This document shows positions 36,312 to 47,900 of a stretch of 64,000 nucleotides of DNA, piece by piece (position 1 is the first letter of the stretch; the number at the start of each line of letters is the position of its first letter). Source of the stretch: Diadophis punctatus similis (Eukaryota > Chordata > Lepidosauria > Squamata > Dipsadidae); assembly GCA_023053685.1 (NCBI GenBank), contig JALIGW010000158.1, forward strand, positions 62,001 through 126,000, written 5' to 3'. The translations under genes were made by a program, and so were the position numbers. Under the pieces are notes generated by a model. That model did not search any database. It was not told where the DNA came from and saw nothing but the letters and a program-made list of their open reading frames with translations.

Positions 36312-39300
36312 TCAGGGTAGGCTCGGAATCAAAATTCAAGCGAGAATTCGGCTTTCCAGCACGTGGGGAACAGGAATATGTGTTTCTTTTTCATTTCTGA
36401 GGTGTTTGTCAAAAGTGATGTTTTTGGGCTGAATTGAGAACTAAGGCGAATTCCGTGTTAGACATTGGGCTTTCTCTTCAGGGAAAGCTCGGAATCAAAA
36501 ATCAAGCGAGAATTCGGCTTTCCAGCCTGTGGGGAACAGGAATATGTGTTTCATTTTCATTTCTGAGGTGTTTGTCAAAAGTCATGTTTTTTGGCTGTAT
36601 TGAGTCCTAAGGCGAATGCTGTGTTAGACATTGGGCTTTCTCTTCAGGGAAAGCTCGGAATCAAAAATCAAGCGAGAATTCGGCTTTCCAGCCTGTGGGG
36701 AACAGGAATATGTGTTTCATTTTCATTTCTGAGGTGTTTGTCAAAAGTCATGTTTTTTGGCTGTATTGAGTCCTAAGGCGAATGCTGTGTTAGACTTTGG
36801 GCTAGCTCTTAAGGGTAGGCTCGGAATCAAAATTCAAGCGAGAATTCGGCTTTCCAGCATGTGGGGAACAGGAATATGTGTTTCTTTTTCATTTCTGAGG
36901 TGTTTGTCAAAAGTGATGTTTTTGGACTGAATTGAATCCTAAGGCGAATGCTGTGTTAGACTTTCGGCTAGCTCCTCATGGTAGGCTCGGAATCGAAAAT
37001 CAAGCGAGAATTTGGCTTTCCAGCCCGTGGGGAAAAGGAATATATGTTTCATTTTCATTTCTGAGGTGTTTGTCAAAAGTCATGTTTTTTGGCTGTATTG
37101 AGTCCTAAGGCGAATGCTGTGTTAGACTTTGGGCTAGCTCTTCAGGGTAGTCTCGGAATAAAAATTCAAGCGAGAATCCGGCTTTCCAGCCCGTGGGGAA
37201 CAGGAATATGTGTTTCTTTTTCATTTCTGAGGTGTTTGTCAAAAGTGATGTTTTTGGGCTGAATTGAATCCTAAGGCGAATGCTGTGTTAGACTTTGGGC
37301 TAGCTCTTCAGGGTAGGCTCGGAATCGAAAATCAAGCGAGAATTCGGCTTTCCAGCCCGTGGGGAACAGGAATATGTGTTTCTTTTTCATTTCTGAGGTG
37401 TTTGTCAAAAGTGATGTTTTTGGGCTGAATTGAGAACTAAGGCGAATTCCGTGTTAGACATTGGGATTTCTCTTTCGGGAAAGCTCGGAATCAAAAATCA
37501 AACGAGAATTCGGCTTTCCAGCCTGTGGGGAACAGGAATATGTGTTTCATTTTCATTTCTGAGGTGTTTGTCAAAAGTGATGTTTTTGGAAAATTGAATC
37601 CTAAGGCGAATGCTGTGTTAGACTTTGGGCTAGCTCTTCAGGGTAGGCTCGGAATCGAAAATCAAGCGAGAATTTGGCTTTCCAGCACGTGGGGAACAGG
37701 AATATGTGTTTCTTTTTCATTTCTGAGGTGTTTGTCAAAAGTGATGTTTTTGGACTGAATTGAATCCTAAGGTGAATGCTGTGTTAGACTTTCGGCTAGC
37801 TCTTCAGGGTAGGCTCGGAATCGAAAATCAAGCGAGAATTTGGCTTTCCAGCCCGTGGGGAACAGGAATATGTGTTTCATTTTCATTTCTGAGGTGTTTG
37901 TCAAAAGTCATGTTTTTTGGCTGAATTGAGAACTAAGGCGAATTCCGTGTTAGACATTGGGCTTTCTCTTCAGGGAAAGCTCGGAATCAAAAATCAAGCG
38001 AGAATTCGGCTTTCCAGCCTGTGGGGAACAGGAATATGTGTTTCATTTTCATTTCTGAGGTGTTTGTCAAAAGTCATGTTTTTTGGCTGTATTGAGTCCT
38101 AAGGCGAATGCTGTGTTAGACTTTGGGCTAGCTCTTCAGGGTAGGCTCGGAATCGAAAATCAAGCGAGAATTCGGCTTTCCAGCCTGTGGGGAACAGGAA
38201 TATGTATTTCATTTTCATTTCTGAGGTGTTTGTCAAAAGTCATGTTTTTTGGCTGTATTGAGTCCTAAGGTGAATGCTGTGTTAGACTTTGGGCTAGCTC
38301 TTCAGGGAAAGGTCGGAATCAAAAATCAAGCGAGAATTCGGCTTTCCAGCCTGTGGGGAACAGGAATATGTGTTTCTTTTTCATTTCTGAGGTGTTTGTC
38401 AAAAGTGATATTTTTGGGCTGAATTGAGAACTAAGGCGAATTCCGTGTTAGACATTGGGCTTTCTCTTCAGGGAAAGCTCGGAATCAAAAATCAAGCGAG
38501 AATTCGGCTTTCCAGCCTGTGGGGAACAGGAATATGTGTTTCATTTTCATTTCTGAGGTGTTTGTCAAAAGTCATGTTTTTTGGCTGTATTGAGTACTAA
38601 GGCGAATGCTGTGTTAGACTTTGGGCTAGCTCTTCAGGGTAGGCTCGGAATCAAAATTCAAGCGAGAATTCGGCTTTCCAGCATGTGGGGAACAGGAATA
38701 TGTGTTTCTTTTTCATTTCTGAGGTGTTTGTCAAAAGTGATGTTTTTGGACTGAATTGAATCCTAAGGCGAATGCTGTGTTAGACTTTCGGCTAGCTCCT
38801 CATGGTAGGCTCGGAATCGAAAATCAAGCGAGAATTTGGCTTTCCAGCCCGTGGGGAACAGGAATATATGTTTCATTTTCATTTCTGAGGTGTTTGTCAA
38901 AAGTCATGTTTTTTGGCTGTATTGAGTCCTAAGGCGAATGCTGTGTTAGACTTTGGGCTAGCTCTTCAGGGTAGGCTCGGAATAAAAATTCAAGCGAGAA
39001 TCCGGCTTTCCAGCCCGTGGGGAACAGGAATATGTGTTTCTTTTTCATTTCTGAGGTGTTTGTCAAAAGTGATGTTTTTGGGCTGAATTGAATCCTAAGG
39101 CGAATGCTGTGTTAGACTTTGGGCTAGCTCTTCAGGGTAGGCTCGGAATCGAAAATCAAGCGAGAATTTGGCTTTCCAGCACGTGGGGAACAGGAATATA
39201 TGTTTCTTTTTCATTTCTGAGGTGTTTGTCAAAAGTGATGTTTTTGGACTGAATTGAATCCTAAGGTGAATGCTGTGTTAGACTTTCGGCTAGCTCTTCA

Positions 39301-40113
39301 GGGTAGGCTCGGAATCGAAAATCAAGCAAGAATTTGGCTTTCCAGCCCGTGGGGAACAGGAATATGTGTTTCATTTTCATTTCTGAGTCATGTTTTTTGG
39401 CTGTATTGAGTCCTAAGGCGAATGCTGTGTTAGACTTTGGGCTAGCTCTTCAGGGTAGGCTCGGAATCGAAAATCAAGCGAGAATTCGGCTTTCCAGCCT
39501 GTGGGGAACAGGAATATGTGTTTCATTTTCATTTCTGAGGTGTTTGTCAAAAGTCATGTTTTTTGGCTGTATTGAGTCCTAAGGCGAATGCTGTGTTCGA
39601 CTTTGGGCTAGCTCTTCAGGGAAAGGTCGGAATCAAAAATCAAGCGAGAATTCGGCTTTCCAGCCTGTGGGGAACAGGAATATGTGTTTCTTTTTCATTT
39701 CTGAGGTGTTTGTCAAAAGTGATGTTTTTGGGCTGAATTGAGAACTAAGGCGAATTCCGTGTTAGACATTGGGCTTTCTCTTCAGGGAAAGCTCGGAATC
39801 AAAAATCAAGCGAGAATTCGGCTTTCCAGCCTGTGGGGAACAGGAATATGTGTTTCATTTTCATTTCTGAGGTGTTTGTCAAAAGTCATGTTTTTGGGCT
39901 GAATTGAGAACTAAGGCGAATTCCGTGTTAGACATTGGGCTTTCTTTTCAGGGAAAGCTCGGAATCAAAAATCAAGCGAGAATTCGGCTTTCCAGCCTGT
40001 GGGGAACAGGAATATGTGTTTCATTTTCATTTCTGAGGTGTTTGTCAAAAGTCATGTTTTTTGGCTGTATTGAGTCCTAAGGCGAATGCTGTGTTAAACT
40101 TTGGGCTAGCTCT
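36312..40113 (+). repeat. 23-monomer stretch: copy of 22726-26100 minus one monomer
   Basis: 3802 bp (23 x 166 minus 16). It repeats A B B' F L'' M I' J K L with GTGGGGAAAAGG (37027) and GTAGTCTCGG (37147). Then at about 37915 an L monomer changes into an A-type end within GGCTG(A/T)ATTGAG, so one monomer (166 bp) is missing relative to 22726-26100. The ATGTATTTC, GAGTACTAAGG and 14-bp-deletion marks follow in the same order. J has GGAAAATTG instead of GGACAATTG (37590). Confidence 0.85.
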
Positions 40114-42101
40114 TCAGGGTAGGCTCGGAATCAAAATTCAAGCGAGAATTCGGCTTTCCAGCACGTGGGGAACAGGAATATGTGTTTCTTTTTCATTTCT
40201 GATGTGTTTATCAAAAGTGATGTTTTTTGGCTGAATTGAGAACTAAGACGAATGCTGTGTTAGACCTTGGGCTAGCTCTTCAGGGTAGGCTCGGAATCAA
40301 AATTCAAGCGAGAATTCGGCTTTCCAGCCCGTGGGGAACAGGAATATGTGTTTCATTTTCATTTCTGAGGTGTTTGTCAAAAGTGATGTTTTTGGACTGA
40401 ATTGAATCCTAAGGCGAATGCTGTGTTAGACTTTGGGCTAGCTCTTCAGGGTAGGCTCGGAATCGAAAATAAAGCGAGAATTCAGCTTTCCAGCCTGTGG
40501 GGAACAGGAATATGTGTTTCATTTTCATTTCTGAGGTGTTTGTCAAAAGTGATGTTTTTGGGCTGAATTGAGAAATAAGGTGAATGCTGTGTTAGACCTT
40601 GGGCTAGCTCTTCAGGGTAGGCTCGGAATCAAAATTCAAGCGAGAATTCGGTTTTCCAGCCCGTGGGGAACAGGAATATGTGTTTCTTTTTCATTTCTGA
40701 GGTGTTTGTCAAAAGTGATATTTTTGGGCTGAATTGAATCCTAAGGCGAATGCTGTGTTAGACTTTCGGCTAGCTCTTCAGGGTAGGCTCGGAATCGAAA
40801 ATCAAGCGAGAATTTGGCTTTCCAGCACGTGGGGAACAGGAATATGTCTTTCTTTTTCATTTCTGAGGTGTTTGTCAAAAGTGATGTTTTTGGGCTGAAT
40901 TGAATCCTAAGGCGAATGCTGTGTTAGACCTTGGGCTAGCTCTTCAGGGAAAGGTCGGAATCAAAAATCAAGTGAGAATTCGGCTTTCCAGCCCGTGGGG
41001 AACAGGAATATGTGTTTCTTTTTCATTTCTGAGGTGTTTGTCAAAAGTGATGTTTTTGGGCTGAATTGAGAACTAAGGCGAATTCCGTGTTAGACATTGG
41101 GATTTCTCTTTCGGGAAAGCTCGGAATGAAAAATCAAACGAGAATTCGGCTTTCCAGCCTGTGGGGAACAGGAATATGTGTTTCATTTTCATTTCTGAGG
41201 TGTTTGTCAAAAGTGATGTTTTTGGACAATTGAATCCTAAGGCGAATGCTGTGTTAGACTTTGGGCTAGCTCTTCAGGGTAGGCTCGGAATCGAAAATCA
41301 AGCGAGAATTTGGCTTTCCAGCACGTGGGGAACAGGAATATGTGTTTCTTTTTCATTTCTGAGGTGTTTGTCAAAAGTGATGTTTTTGGACTGAATTGAA
41401 TCCTAAGGCGAATGCTGTGTTAGACCTTGGGCTAGCTCTTCAGGGAAAGGTCGGAATCAAAAATCAAGCGAGAATTCGGCTTTCCAGCCCGTGGGGAACA
41501 GGAATATGTGTTTCTTTTTCATTTCTGAGGTGTTTGTCAAAAGTGATGTTTTTGGGCTGAATTGAGAACTAAGGCGAATTCCGTGTTAGACATTGGGATT
41601 TCTCTTTCGGGAAAGCTCGGAATCAAAAATCAAACGAGAATTCGGCTTTCCAGCCTGTGGGGAACAGGAATATGTGTTTCATTTTCATTTCTGAGGTGTT
41701 TGTCAAAAGTGATGTTTTTGGACAATTGAATCCTAAGGCGAATGCTGTGTTAGACTTTGGGCTAGCTCTTCAGGGTAGGCTCGGAATCGAAAATCAAGCG
41801 AGAATTTGGCTTTCCAGCACGTGGGGAACAGGAATATGTGTTTCTTTTTCATTTCTGAGGTGTTTGTCAAAAGTGATGTTTTTGGACTGAATTGAATCCT
41901 AAGGTGAATGCTGTGTTAGACTTTCGGCTAGCTCTTCAGGGTAGGCTCGGAATCGAAAATCAAGCGAGAATTTGGCTTTCCAGCCCGTGGGGAACAGGAA
42001 TATGTGTTTCATTTTCATTTCTGAGGTGTTTGTCAAAAGTCATGTTTTTTGGCTGTATTGAGTCCTAAGGCGAATGCTGTGTTAGACTTTGGGCTAGCTC
42101 T
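40114..42101 (+). repeat. 12-monomer HOR unit with doubled I-J-K
   Basis: 1988 bp (12 x 166 minus 4, from two J monomers). The opening A has GATGTGTTTATC (40201). Marks are AAAATAAAG (40468), AAGGTGAAT followed by GACCTTGG (40578), CGGTTTTCCAGC (40650) and GGAATGAAAAATC (41124). J-K pairs lie 496 bp apart, with frames opening at 41161 and 41657. Confidence 0.8.
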
Positions 42102-43580
42102 TCAGGGTAGGCTCGGAATCAAAATTCAAGCGAGAATTCGGCTTTCCAGCACGTGGGGAACAGGAATATGTGTTTCTTTTTCATTTCTGAGGTGTTTGTC
42201 AAAAGTGATGTTTTTGGGCTGAATTGAGAACTAAGGCGAATTCCGTGTTAGACATTGGGCTTTGTCTTCAGGGAAAGCTCGGAATCAAAAATCAAGCGAG
42301 AATTCGGCTTTCCAGCCTGTGGGGAACAGGAATATGTGTTTCTTTTTCATTTCTGAGGTGTTTGTCAAAAGTGATGTTTTTGGGCTGAATTGAGAACTAA
42401 GGCGAATTCCGTGTTAGACATTGGGCTTTCTCTTCAGGTAGGCTCGGAATCAAAATTCAAGCGAGAATTCGGCTTTCCAGCATGTGGGGAACAGGAATAT
42501 GTGTTTCTTTTTCATTTCTGAGGTGTTTGTCAAAAGTGATGTTTTTGGGCTGAATTGAGTACTAAGGCGAATGCTGTGTTAGACTTTGGGCTAGCTCTTC
42601 AGGGTAGGCTCGGAATCAAAATTCAAGCGAGAATTCGGCTTTCCAGCATGTGGGGAACAGGAATATGTGTTTCTTTTTCATTTCTGAGGTGTTTGTCAAA
42701 AGTGATGTTTTTGGACTGAATTGAATCCTAAGGCGAATGCTGTGTTAGACTTTCGGCTAGCTCCTCATGGTAGGCTCGGAATCGAAAATCAAGCGAGAAT
42801 TTGGCTTTCCAGCCCGTGGGGAACAGGAATATATGTTTCATTTTCATTTCTGAGGTGTTTGTCAAAAGTCATGTTTTTTGGCTGTATTGAGTCCTAAGGC
42901 GAATGCTGTGTTAGACTTTGGGCTAGCTCTTCAGGGTAGGCTCGGAATAAAAATTCAAGCGAGAATCCGGCTTTCCAGCCCGTGGGGAACAGGAATATGT
43001 GTTTCTTTTTCATTTCTGAGGTGTTTGTCAAAAGTGATGTTTTTGGGCTGAATTGAATCCTAAGGCGAATGCTGTGTTAGACTTTGGGCTAGCTCTTCAG
43101 GGTAGGCTCGGAATCGAAAATCAAGCGAGAATTTGGCTTTCCAGCACGTGGGGAACAGGAATATGTGTTTCTTTTTCATTTCTGAGGTGTTTGTCAAAAG
43201 TGATGTTTTTGGACTGAATTGAATCCTAAGGTGAATGCTGTGTTAGACTTTCGGCTAGCTCTTCAGGGTAGGCTCGGAATCAAAAATCAAGCGAGAATTT
43301 GGCTTTCCAGCCCGTGGGGAACAGGAATATGTGTTTCATTTTCATTTCTGAGTCATGTTTTTTGGCTGTATTGAGTCCTAAGGCGAATGCTGTGTTAGAC
43401 TTTGGGCTAGCTCTTCAGGGTAGGCTCGGAATCGAAAATCAAGCGAGAATTCGGCTTTCCAGCCTGTGGGGAACAGGAATATGTGTTTCATTTTCATTTC
43501 TGAGGTGTTTGTCAAAAGTCATGTTTTTTGGCTGTATTGAGTCCTAAGGCGAATGCTGTGTTAGACTTTGGGCTAGCTCT
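42102..43580 (+). repeat. HOR block with partner at 43747-44900
   Basis: Contains A, a B variant with GGGCTTTGTCTTC (42261), two F-like monomers, L'' (ATATATG), M, K, L with the 14-bp deletion (43352/43353) and C. The join near 42437 reads CTTCAGGTAGG, one G short. The block starting at 43747 has the same order but lacks two monomers between the GGGCTTTGTC monomer and M. Confidence 0.78.
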
Positions 43581-43746
43581 TCAGGGTAGGCTCGGAATCA
43601 AAATTCAAGCGAGAATTCGGCTTTCCAGCACGTGGGGAACAGGAATATGTGTTTCTTTTTCATTTCTGAGGTGTTTGTCAAAAGTCATGTTTTTTGGCTG
43701 TATTGAGTCCTAAGGCGAATGCTGTGTTAGACTTTGGGCTAGCTCT

Positions 43747-44900
43747 TCAGGGTAGGCTCGGAATCAAAATTCAAGCGAGAATTCGGCTTTCCAGCACGTG
43801 GGGAACAGGAATATGTGTTTCTTTTTCATTTCTGAGGTGTTTGTCAAAAGTGATGTTTTTGGGCTGAATTGAGAACTAAGGCGAATTCCGTGTTAGACAT
43901 TGGGCTTTGTCTTCAGGGAAAGCTCGGAATCAAAAATCAAGCGAGAATTCGGCTTTCCAGCCTGTGGGGAACAGGAATATGTGTTTCTTTTTCATTTCTG
44001 AGGTGTTTGTCAAAAGTGATGTTTTTGGGCTGAATTGAGAACTAAGGCGAATTCCGTGTTAGACATTGGGCTTTCTCTTCAGGGTAGGCTCGGAATCAAA
44101 ATTCAAGCGAGAATTCGGCTTTCCAGCATGTGGGGAACAGGAATATGTGTTTCTTTTTCATTTCTGAGGTGTTTGTCAAAAGTCATGTTTTTTGGCTGTA
44201 TTGAGTCCTAAGGCGAATGCTGTGTTAGACTTTGGGCTAGCTCTTCAGGGTAGGCTCGGAATAAAAATTCAAGCGAGAATCCGGCTTTCCAGCCCGTGGG
44301 GAACAGGAATATGTGTTTCTTTTTCATTTCTGAGGTGTTTGTCAAAAGTGATGTTTTTGGGCTGAATTGAATCCTAAGGCGAATGCTGTGTTAGACTTTG
44401 GGCTAGCTCTTCAGGGTAGGCTCGGAATCGAAAATCAAGCGAGAATTTGGCTTTCCAGCACGTGGGGAACAGGAATATGTGTTTCTTTTTCATTTCTGAG
44501 GTGTTTGTCAAAAGTGATGTTTTTGGACTGAATTGAATCCTAAGGTGAATGCTGTGTTAGACTTTCGGCTAGCTCTTCAGGGTAGGCTCGGAATCAAAAA
44601 TCAAGCGAGAATTTGGCTTTCCAGCCCGTGGGGAACAGGAATATGTGTTTCATTTTCATTTCTGAGTCATGTTTTTTGGCTGTATTGAGTCCTAAGGCGA
44701 ATGCTGTGTTAGACTTTGGGCTAGCTCTTCAGGGTAGGCTCGGAATCGAAAATCAAGCGAGAATTCGGCTTTCCAGCCTGTGGGGAACAGGAATATGTGT
44801 TTCATTTTCATTTCTGAGGTGTTTGTCAAAAGTCATGTTTTTTGGCTGTATTGAGTCCTAAGGCGAATGCTGTGTTAGACTTTGGGCTAGCTCTTCAGGG
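43747..44900 (+). repeat. Shortened copy of 42102-43580
   Basis: Offset is 1645 bp at the TTTGTCTTC mark (42261 and 43906) but 1314 bp at M (AATAAAAATTC near 42947 and 44261). Two monomers present in the first copy are therefore absent here. The 14-bp deletion is retained at 44666/44667, and GGGCTTTCTCTTCAGGGTAGG keeps the G lost at 42437. Confidence 0.78.
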
Positions 44901-47900
44901 AAAGGTCGGAATCAAAAATCAAGCGAGAATTCGGCTTTCCAGCCTGTGGGGAACAGGAATATGTGTTTCTTTTTCATTTCTGAGGTGTTTGTCAAAAGTG
45001 ATGTTTTTGGGCTGAATTGAGAACTAAGGCGAATTCCGTGTTAGACATTGGGCTTTCTCTTCAGGGAAAGCTCGGAATCAAAAATCAAGCGAGAATTCGG
45101 CTTTCCAGCCTGTGGGGAACAGGAATATGTGTTTCATTTTCATTTCTGAGGTGTTTGTCAAAAGTCATGTTTTTGGGCTGAATTGAGAACTAAGGCGAAT
45201 TCCGTGTTAGACATTGGGCTTTCTTTTCAGGGAAAGCTCGGAATCAAAAATCAAGCGAGAATTCGGCTTTCCAGCCTGTGGGGAACAGGAATATGTGTTT
45301 CATTTTCATTTCTGAGGTGTTTGTCAAAAGTCATGTTTTTTGGCTGTATTGAGTCCTAAGGCGAATGCTGTGTTAGACTTTGGGCTAGCTCTTCAGGGTA
45401 GGCTCGGAATCGAAAATCAAGCGAGAATTCGGCTTTCCAGCCCGTGGGGAACAGGAATATGTGTTTCTTTTTCATTTCTGAGGTGTTTGTCAAAAGTGAT
45501 GTTTTTGGACTGAATTGAATCCTAAGGCGAATGCTGTGTTAGACTTTGGGCTAGCTCTTCAGGGTAGGCTCGGAATCGAAAATCAAGCGAGAATTCGGAT
45601 TTCCAGCCCGTGGGGAACAGGAATATGTGTTTCTTTTTCATTTCTGAGGTGTTTGTCAAAAGTGATGTTTTGGGGCTGAATTGAGAAATAAGGCGAATGC
45701 TGTGTTAGACCTTGGGCTAGCTCTTCATGGAAAGGTCGGAATCAAAAATCAAGCGAGAATTCGGCTTTCCAGCCTGTGGGGAACAGGAATATGTGTTTCA
45801 TTTTCATTTCTGAGGTGTTTGTCAAAAGTCATGTTTTTTGGCTGTATTGAGTCCTAAGGCGAATGCTGTGTTAGACTTTGGGCTAGCTCTTCAGGGTAGG
45901 CTCGGAATCAAAATTCAAGCGAGAATTCGGCTTTCCAGCACGTGGGGAACAGGAATATGTGTTTCTTTTTCATTTCTGATGTGTTTATCAAAAGTGATGT
46001 TTTTTGGCTGAATTGAGAAATAAGACGAATGCTGTGTTAGACCTTGGGCTAGCTCTTCAGGGTAGGCTTGGAATCAAAATTCAAGCGAGAATTCGGCTTT
46101 CCAGCCCGTGGGGAACAGGAATATGTGTTTCATTTTCATTTCTGAGGTGTTTGTCAAAAGTGATGTTTTTGGACTGAATTGAATCCTAAGGCGAATGCTG
46201 TGTTAGACTTTGGGCTAGCTCTTCAGGGTAGGCTCGGAATCGAAAATAAAGCGAGAATTCAGCTTTCCAGCCTGTGGGGAACAGGAATATGTGTTTCATT
46301 TTCATTTCTGAGGTGTTTGTCAAAAGTGATGTTTTTGGGCTGAATTGAGAAATAAGGTGAATGCTGTGTTAGACCTTGGGCTAGCTCTTCAGGGTAGGCT
46401 CGGAATCAAAATTCAAGCGAGAATTCGGTTTTCCAGCCCGTGGGGAACAGGAATATGTGTTTCTTTTTCATTTCTGAGGTGTTTGTCAAAAGTGATATTT
46501 TTGGGCTGAATTGAATCCTAAGGCGAATGCTGTGTTAGACTTTCGGCTAGCTCTTCAGGGTAGGCTCGGAATCGAAAATCAAGCGAGAATTTGGCTTTCC
46601 AGCACGTGGGGAACAGGAATATGTCTTTCTTTTTCATTTCTGAGGTGTTTGTCAAAAGTGATGTTTTTGGGCTGAATTGAATCCTAAGGCGAATGCTGTG
46701 TTAGACCTTGGGCTAGCTCTTCAGGGAAAGGTCGGAATCAAAAATCAAGCGAGAATTCGGCTTTCCAGCCCGTGGGGAACAGGAATATGTGTTTCTTTTT
46801 CATTTCTGAGGTGTTTGTCAAAAGTGATGTTTTTGGGCTGAATTGAGAACTAAGGCGAATTCCGTGTTAGACATTGGGATTTCTCTTTCGGGAAAGCTCG
46901 GAATGAAAAATCAAACGAGAATTTGGCTTTCCAGCCTGTGGGGAACAGGAATATGTGTTTCATTTTCATTTCTGAGGTGTTTGTCAAAAGTGATGTTTTT
47001 GGACAATTGAATCCTAAGGCGAATGCTGTGTTAGACTTTGGGCTAGCTCTTCAGGGTAGGCTCGGAATCGAAAATCAAGCGAGAATTTGGCTTTCCAGCA
47101 CGTGGGGAACAGGAATATGTGTTTCTTTTTCATTTCTGAGGTGTTTGTCAAAAGTGATGTTTTTGGACTGAATTGAATCCTAAGGCGAATGCTGTGTTAG
47201 ACCTTGGGCTAGCTCTTCAGGGAAAGGTCGGAATCAAAAATCAAGCGAGAATTCGGCTTTCCAGCCCGTGGGGAACAGGAATATGTGTTTCTTTTTCATT
47301 TCTGAGGTGTTTGTCAAAAGTGATGTTTTTGGGCTGAATTGAGAACTAAGGCGAATTCCGTGTTAGACATTGGGATTTCTCTTTCGGGAAAGCTCGGAAT
47401 CAAAAATCAAACGAGAATTCGGCTTTCCAGCCTGTGGGGAACAGGAATATGTGTTTCATTTTCATTTCTGAGGTGTTTGTCAAAAGTCATGTTTTTTGGC
47501 TGTATTGAGTCCTAAGGCGAATGCTGTGTTAGACTTTGGGCTAGCTCTTCAGGGTAGGCTCGGAATCGAAAATCAAGCGAGAATTTGGCTTTCCAGCACG
47601 TGGGGAACAGGAATATGTGTTTCTTTTTCATTTCTGAGGTGTTTGTCAAAAGTGATGTTTTTGGACTGAATTGAATCCTAAGGTGAATGCTGTGTTAGAC
47701 TTTCGGCTAGCTCTTCAGGGTAGGCTCGGAATCGAAAATCAAGCGAGAATTTGGCTTTCCAGCCCGTGGGGAACAGGAATATGTGTTTCATTTTCATTTC
47801 TGAGGTGTTTGTCAAAAGTCATGTTTTTTGGCTGTATTGAGTCCTAAGGCGAATGCTGTGTTAGACATTGGGCTTTGTCTTCAGGGAAAGCTCGGAATCA
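44660..47900 (+). repeat. Duplicate of 39380-42300 with a three-monomer insertion
   Basis: Offset is 5279 bp at the 14-bp deletion (39387, 44666) and at TTTCTTTTCAGG (39941, 45220), then 5777 bp at GATGTGTTTATC (40201, 45978), AAAATAAAG, CGGTTTTCC and GGAATGAAAAATC (41124, 46901). The 498-bp change equals three monomers inserted near 45400-45970; that insert resembles 26130-26640, sharing TTCGGATTTCC. At about 47488 a J start changes to an L/B-type GTCATG end. At about 47865 an L leads straight into GACATTGGGCTTTGTC. Confidence 0.8.
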
